Below, piece by piece: positions 18,012-21,207 of a stretch of 21,207 nucleotides of DNA (position 1 is its first letter; each line of letters opens with the position of its first letter). The notes below the pieces were generated by a model. The model had not been told where the DNA came from. It saw only the letters and a list, made by a program, of their open reading frames with translations, and made no database searches. Source of the DNA: Chara braunii (taxonomy: Eukaryota > Streptophyta > Charophyceae > Charales > Characeae); assembly GCA_003427395.1 (NCBI GenBank), contig BFEA01000308.1, positions 443,912 to 465,118 of the forward strand, in the 5' to 3' direction. Both the position numbers and the translations under genes were made by a program.

Positions 18012-19537
18012 GCTTTTCAACGGAGCAGGTGATTAGCGCGCAACTGCTAACCTCGATAGGGCGGATCGGTACAATCCGGCAAGTACAGCGGCCACACCTC
18101 AGTATCGATCTCCTTTGATTTGCGGCCTTCTTTAGCACGACGACAATCCACGCGGCAGCGGAATTCCGGTTTACACAAGCGGCAGCGACACGTGTCCTGG
18201 CCGAGATTTCGGCCTTTCAACGCCTGTCCCCTTTAGGGATCGGTCACATCACCGTCATCGTCGTTTTCATCGAGGATATTACAGCAGTACCATCGGCAAC
18301 CCATCCCGACATCTTCCAGACCTTGTGCGCCTGGGGTGAAAAGATTCAGACTGCGTGGACAACACTCCTCGCTCGGCGCGGGGATACGGTCGTGCCCTCG
18401 CACGACATCGATCTGCAGCTTCGCTCTTCCAACGATTCGCCACCGATCGTGTTGCCGGAGCTTCGTCCCTTCCTGCCGCCCCGATGAGTTGCCGCCGCCT
18501 TTCTCTCTTTGGCCTCCCTTCTGACATCCCCACCCTCAGGCAATCTGCTCATGCCCCCTCTCTCTCTCCTATCTTATCAAGCGAATCAGTGTGCCGATAC
18601 TGGACGAGGAGAAGTGGGACGACTGGTGGGAGGCGTACACAAAACTCGTTTTTTGCCTGCTGGAAGTAGGGTTCCGCTGGTTTGAGCCAGCACCGTACAG
18701 AGAAGGACCTGAACTTCCAGACGACGAGGTGGAACTGTTGATCGTGCAAGCTTGGAGGATGGCGATTGAGGGAGATTTGTTGGGGATACTGTTTAGGAAG
18801 GTGGATGACGGGAATCTCGCTCTGATTACGAGTGAGTTGCTGGTGTTCCTCACACAGCTAGTGGACGACCTGCCTCTGGACATCTTATCGCGGTGTGACA
18901 ATCCGCCTGGCACCTACGTGCTTTCCAGGACGCTCGAGCCATGCCTGCTGTGGTCCACGTGTACTGAGTTGGACGATGACAACTCTGTTTATCCGTTCCA
19001 AGCTCTCTTCCTCGAGATGAACGTCACCGATCTCACACTGTGGGACCCCATCGTCCGGCGAGGAAACGCGCAGCAAGAAGTAGAAGAGAGTGAAGACGAA
19101 GACGAAGACAAAGAATAAGAAGAATCGAACGAAGATCGTGACGATCCTGATTACGCCTAAGAAGAAGAGGAGGACGACGAAGAAGGTGAGCCAGCAGAGG
19201 AGAAAGGTGTAGCGGGTGAGCCGAGTCAGCGACTCGGTCGAAGTAAGGAAGAGGAGGAGGCAGAAGCGCGGAAGAGGTTGGAAAAGGCGGAGGGAAAGTG
19301 GCCGATTACAGAGGACCCCCGCCTGATCTATTGTTGGGGAATCCGTGGCTCGATCCAGAGCCCCCAAAGGAAGAAGAAGGAGGTGATGGAGCCGCCGCAG
19401 AGGGATCAGGAAGACGTCGCCGAAGGAGGAGCGAATCACCAACTTCGTCTGGTTCCCCTGCCCGACCTGCCCTTCGCCTACGTCAAGATGAGGGCGATCG
19501 GTCTTCGTCCCCAGTCGTTCTCTCGCCGTCCCCTTGA
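18008..19537 (+). pseudogene. Accessory ORF after pol (ORF3), unknown function
   Basis: The ATG at 18008 overlaps the pol-tail TGA as ATGA. Frame 2 is open to 18487 apart from one TGA at 18116 and contains GIGHITVIVVFIED and LCAWGEKIQTAWTTLL. A shift near 18490-18525 leads to frame 0, whose largest part (18591-19118) begins VPILDEEKWDDWWEAY, is rich in Leu, Trp and acidic residues and ends in an EEVEESEDEDEDKE-type tail. Beyond stops at 19116 and 19158 the same frame stays Glu-rich. From 19298, frame 2 gives an acidic, then Arg-rich, then Ser/Pro-rich end to 19537. No transmembrane segment or envelope feature is seen, and no known domain is recognised. Length would be about 500 residues. Confidence 0.6.
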
Positions 19538-20365
19538 CTTCCTAATGCTCACCCGACTCCCTGGTAGACCCCCGTTCCCCGCAGGATGGTGCCCCTTCCC
19601 TCCCGACCTCTTCTACCACCTCTACGCCACCCGCCTCCTAGTCACCGTCTTTCCACACGCTACCACTCACTCCGTTGTAGATTCTTTCCTTCTCCATGTT
19701 CTCTTGTTTAGTGCGAACTGGCGGGAATATATATAACCACATAGAAATATATTGTATTATATCAGGAACGATCCCCGCCTGCGAAAATTATGAGAATTTT
19801 CGCACCGCTCTTCGCCGCACCCTCTCCACTCTCTACCCCGACTATATTACTTCCCTCCCCCACCATCGCGAGGGACCTTGTTTCCCCTGTATCCATCGCT
19901 CCATCCATTACACCTCCCTTCCCGCTTTCGAGTCTCCGGCCATCAATCGGTTCATGCCTCCTCTCTCTCAGAATCCTCCATCGCCTCCCCCGTTGTTGAT
20001 CAGATTGCCCTTCCCAGGGAACTTGTAGGATGGAATGCTTCTCGCCCCTGCTTCCGACACACCCACCCCCTCGCCATATCCCCATGTAGCGCCTCCCCTT
20101 CCTGATGGTCACTGATCCGCAGGTGCATGGCATGTGTCACGATGATGGCATGCACGATCCCCTCCTTCGATTGAGGAGAGCCCTTCCTGAGGAATTTGTA
20201 GCATAGAGCCACGTATGCCACATTGGATGACTTCCACACTCTTATCACACTGTAAGTGGCAACAAAGAAAGCTCCGCGTGTCCGTCGATTAGAGAAATCG
20301 ACACGTGTCGTAATGTCAAGCAAGCAGGAGCTTACTTAAGATTGGAACCCCCTGGGCGTCACATA
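19538..20365. other. 3' untranslated region of the retrotransposon
   Basis: C/T-rich sequence without a convincing gene. A perfect 12 bp palindrome, CGACACGTGTCG, lies at 20299-20310. No classical polypurine tract is seen directly before the 3' LTR, which is unusual; it may have decayed. Confidence 0.45.
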
Positions 20366-20372
20366 TGTGACG
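20357..20372. repeat. 16 bp perfect palindrome across the 3' LTR start
   Basis: CGTCACATATGTGACG spans the internal region/LTR boundary: the last bases before the LTR are the reverse complement of its first bases. The 5' LTR lacks it (preceded by AGCAGCAGTG). Confidence 0.85.
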
Positions 20373-21207
20373 AACCAATTTATGTTCCACGTGATCTTCT
20401 GCGCGGCCACAACAAGGGGTCCTAAGATGGGAAGGTTGGGGTAATTACGGGAGATCGGGATCGACGGGAAAATTGCATCGGTGTCCTCACTTCTTCGTAC
20501 TTTTACGTCGCCTCTTTTCAGATGGTTGGGTTCAGGGCTGGGCAAGTCCTGGGATGGTCGATTGAGTGGCTGGAGCGCCGACAAAGGGCGCAATTAATAA
20601 TGTTTGACGTCACTTCTTTCTTGTTTTATTGTCGGGTTCCTGACGCGGTGATCGCGCAGGAAGTTTTGCTTCTTTTTGAATTTCTTTTTCGAATCTTGTC
20701 GAGCTCTTGATGGCTCTCGGAATTTCGGACCTTCCTTTCGGATTTTGCGCTTTAATAAAGTTATTTTTTCGTTTTTTGCGTAAATAGGAATTTTGGAATT
20801 TTGGAATTTTGGAATTTTGGAATTCGGAATTTCTTTTTGTCGCGCGGTGCTTTTTGCTCACGCGCTTTCTTTTGTTGCTGCGACGGAGCTGTGATTAGTC
20901 GGCGCCCCTAATCTTGCGTGTAACTCCCACCCTTGTAACTGTACCTTTCTTCTTGAGCTTCATCTTTCCCTCCCTCTCTCTTCTTTCCTGTGTCTAGTCG
21001 GCCCACGGGCTGCATGATCGGGCCGATGCATGGAGAGTGGCTACGTCCCCCACGCCGTGATCTGGCCATGCAGAACATAGACACTCCCTCCCCTTCTATC
21101 CTTCTAAGTCCTTGCAATTTCGTGTTCTTCGCGCATGCATGCACGCTATAAATTTCAGTTGCGCGATTAGATAAATCTCTAAAACAGTTGTTGGAAGCTT
21201 GGGGTAG
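20366..21207 (+). repeat. 3' LTR, truncated by the window end
   Basis: It starts TGTGACGAACCAATT and matches 1141-1924 and then 9229-9290. It carries AATAAA at 20754-20759, four GGAATTTT units at 20788-20819 (three in the 5' copy) and TATAAATTT at 21147. Being uninterrupted at ACGC/TATAAA, it shows what the 5' LTR looked like before the 7.3 kb insertion. The true LTR end lies beyond 21207. Confidence 0.93.

Noticed and set aside
18885-19442. 185-codon minus-strand frame rich in Leu and Phe
   Set aside because: Complement of the Glu/Asp/Lys-rich part of ORF3, which automatically gives hydrophobic codons in antisense.
18008-19537. Envelope-like gene after pol
   Set aside because: No signal peptide, no long transmembrane segment and no cysteine-rich ectodomain; the acidic and Arg/Ser-rich tail suggests an intracellular protein.

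Overview
The window is repeat-dominated eukaryotic DNA. Nothing in it looks bacterial, and I see no intact host gene. The long pure GA arrays, tRNA-derived SINE-like heads, nested transposons and Ty3/Gypsy protein style suggest a large, TE-rich plant-type genome, perhaps a non-flowering streptophyte. That lineage guess is low confidence.

Layout. 1-540: two and a half copies of a ~200-230 bp tandem repeat. 530-930: two tRNA-like modules on the minus strand. 1141-21207: one large, old Ty3/Gypsy LTR retrotransposon, whose right end lies outside the window. Its 5' LTR (1141-1924, resuming at 9229) is cut in two by a 7,300 bp insertion (1925-9224). The insertion has TGTCGAG...CTCGACA ends and a 4 bp target duplication, ACGC. 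It contains another tRNA-like module, an 18 bp perfect hairpin, microsatellite and minisatellite arrays, two TATA-like sites and one broken, unidentified coding region (7006-8080). The Gypsy leader carries a second insertion, a ~947 bp non-coding element with 35 bp inverted repeats (9699-10645), next to a 149 bp GA array. The 3' LTR starts at 20366.

The Gypsy coding region appears to have held three consecutive cistrons: an upstream ORF (about 11142-12130), gag-pol (12127-18011) and a downstream accessory ORF (18008 to about 19537). At both junctions the downstream ATG overlaps the upstream TGA as ATGA. Gag-pol runs in essentially one frame from 12127 to about 16380, then shifts. It encodes gag, a CCHC knuckle, aspartic protease, RT, RNase H, a PHD-finger-like C4HC3 module, integrase and a GPY/F-like tail. 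It is dead: about a dozen stops, mostly explained by C-to-T or G-to-A change, with protease DSG changed to DSR and the second integrase Asp changed to Asn.

The most interesting signal is the PHD-like zinc module between RNase H and integrase (16375-16541), in an element with no visible C-terminal chromodomain. Next are the long accessory ORF after pol and the repeated ATGA stop-start junctions.
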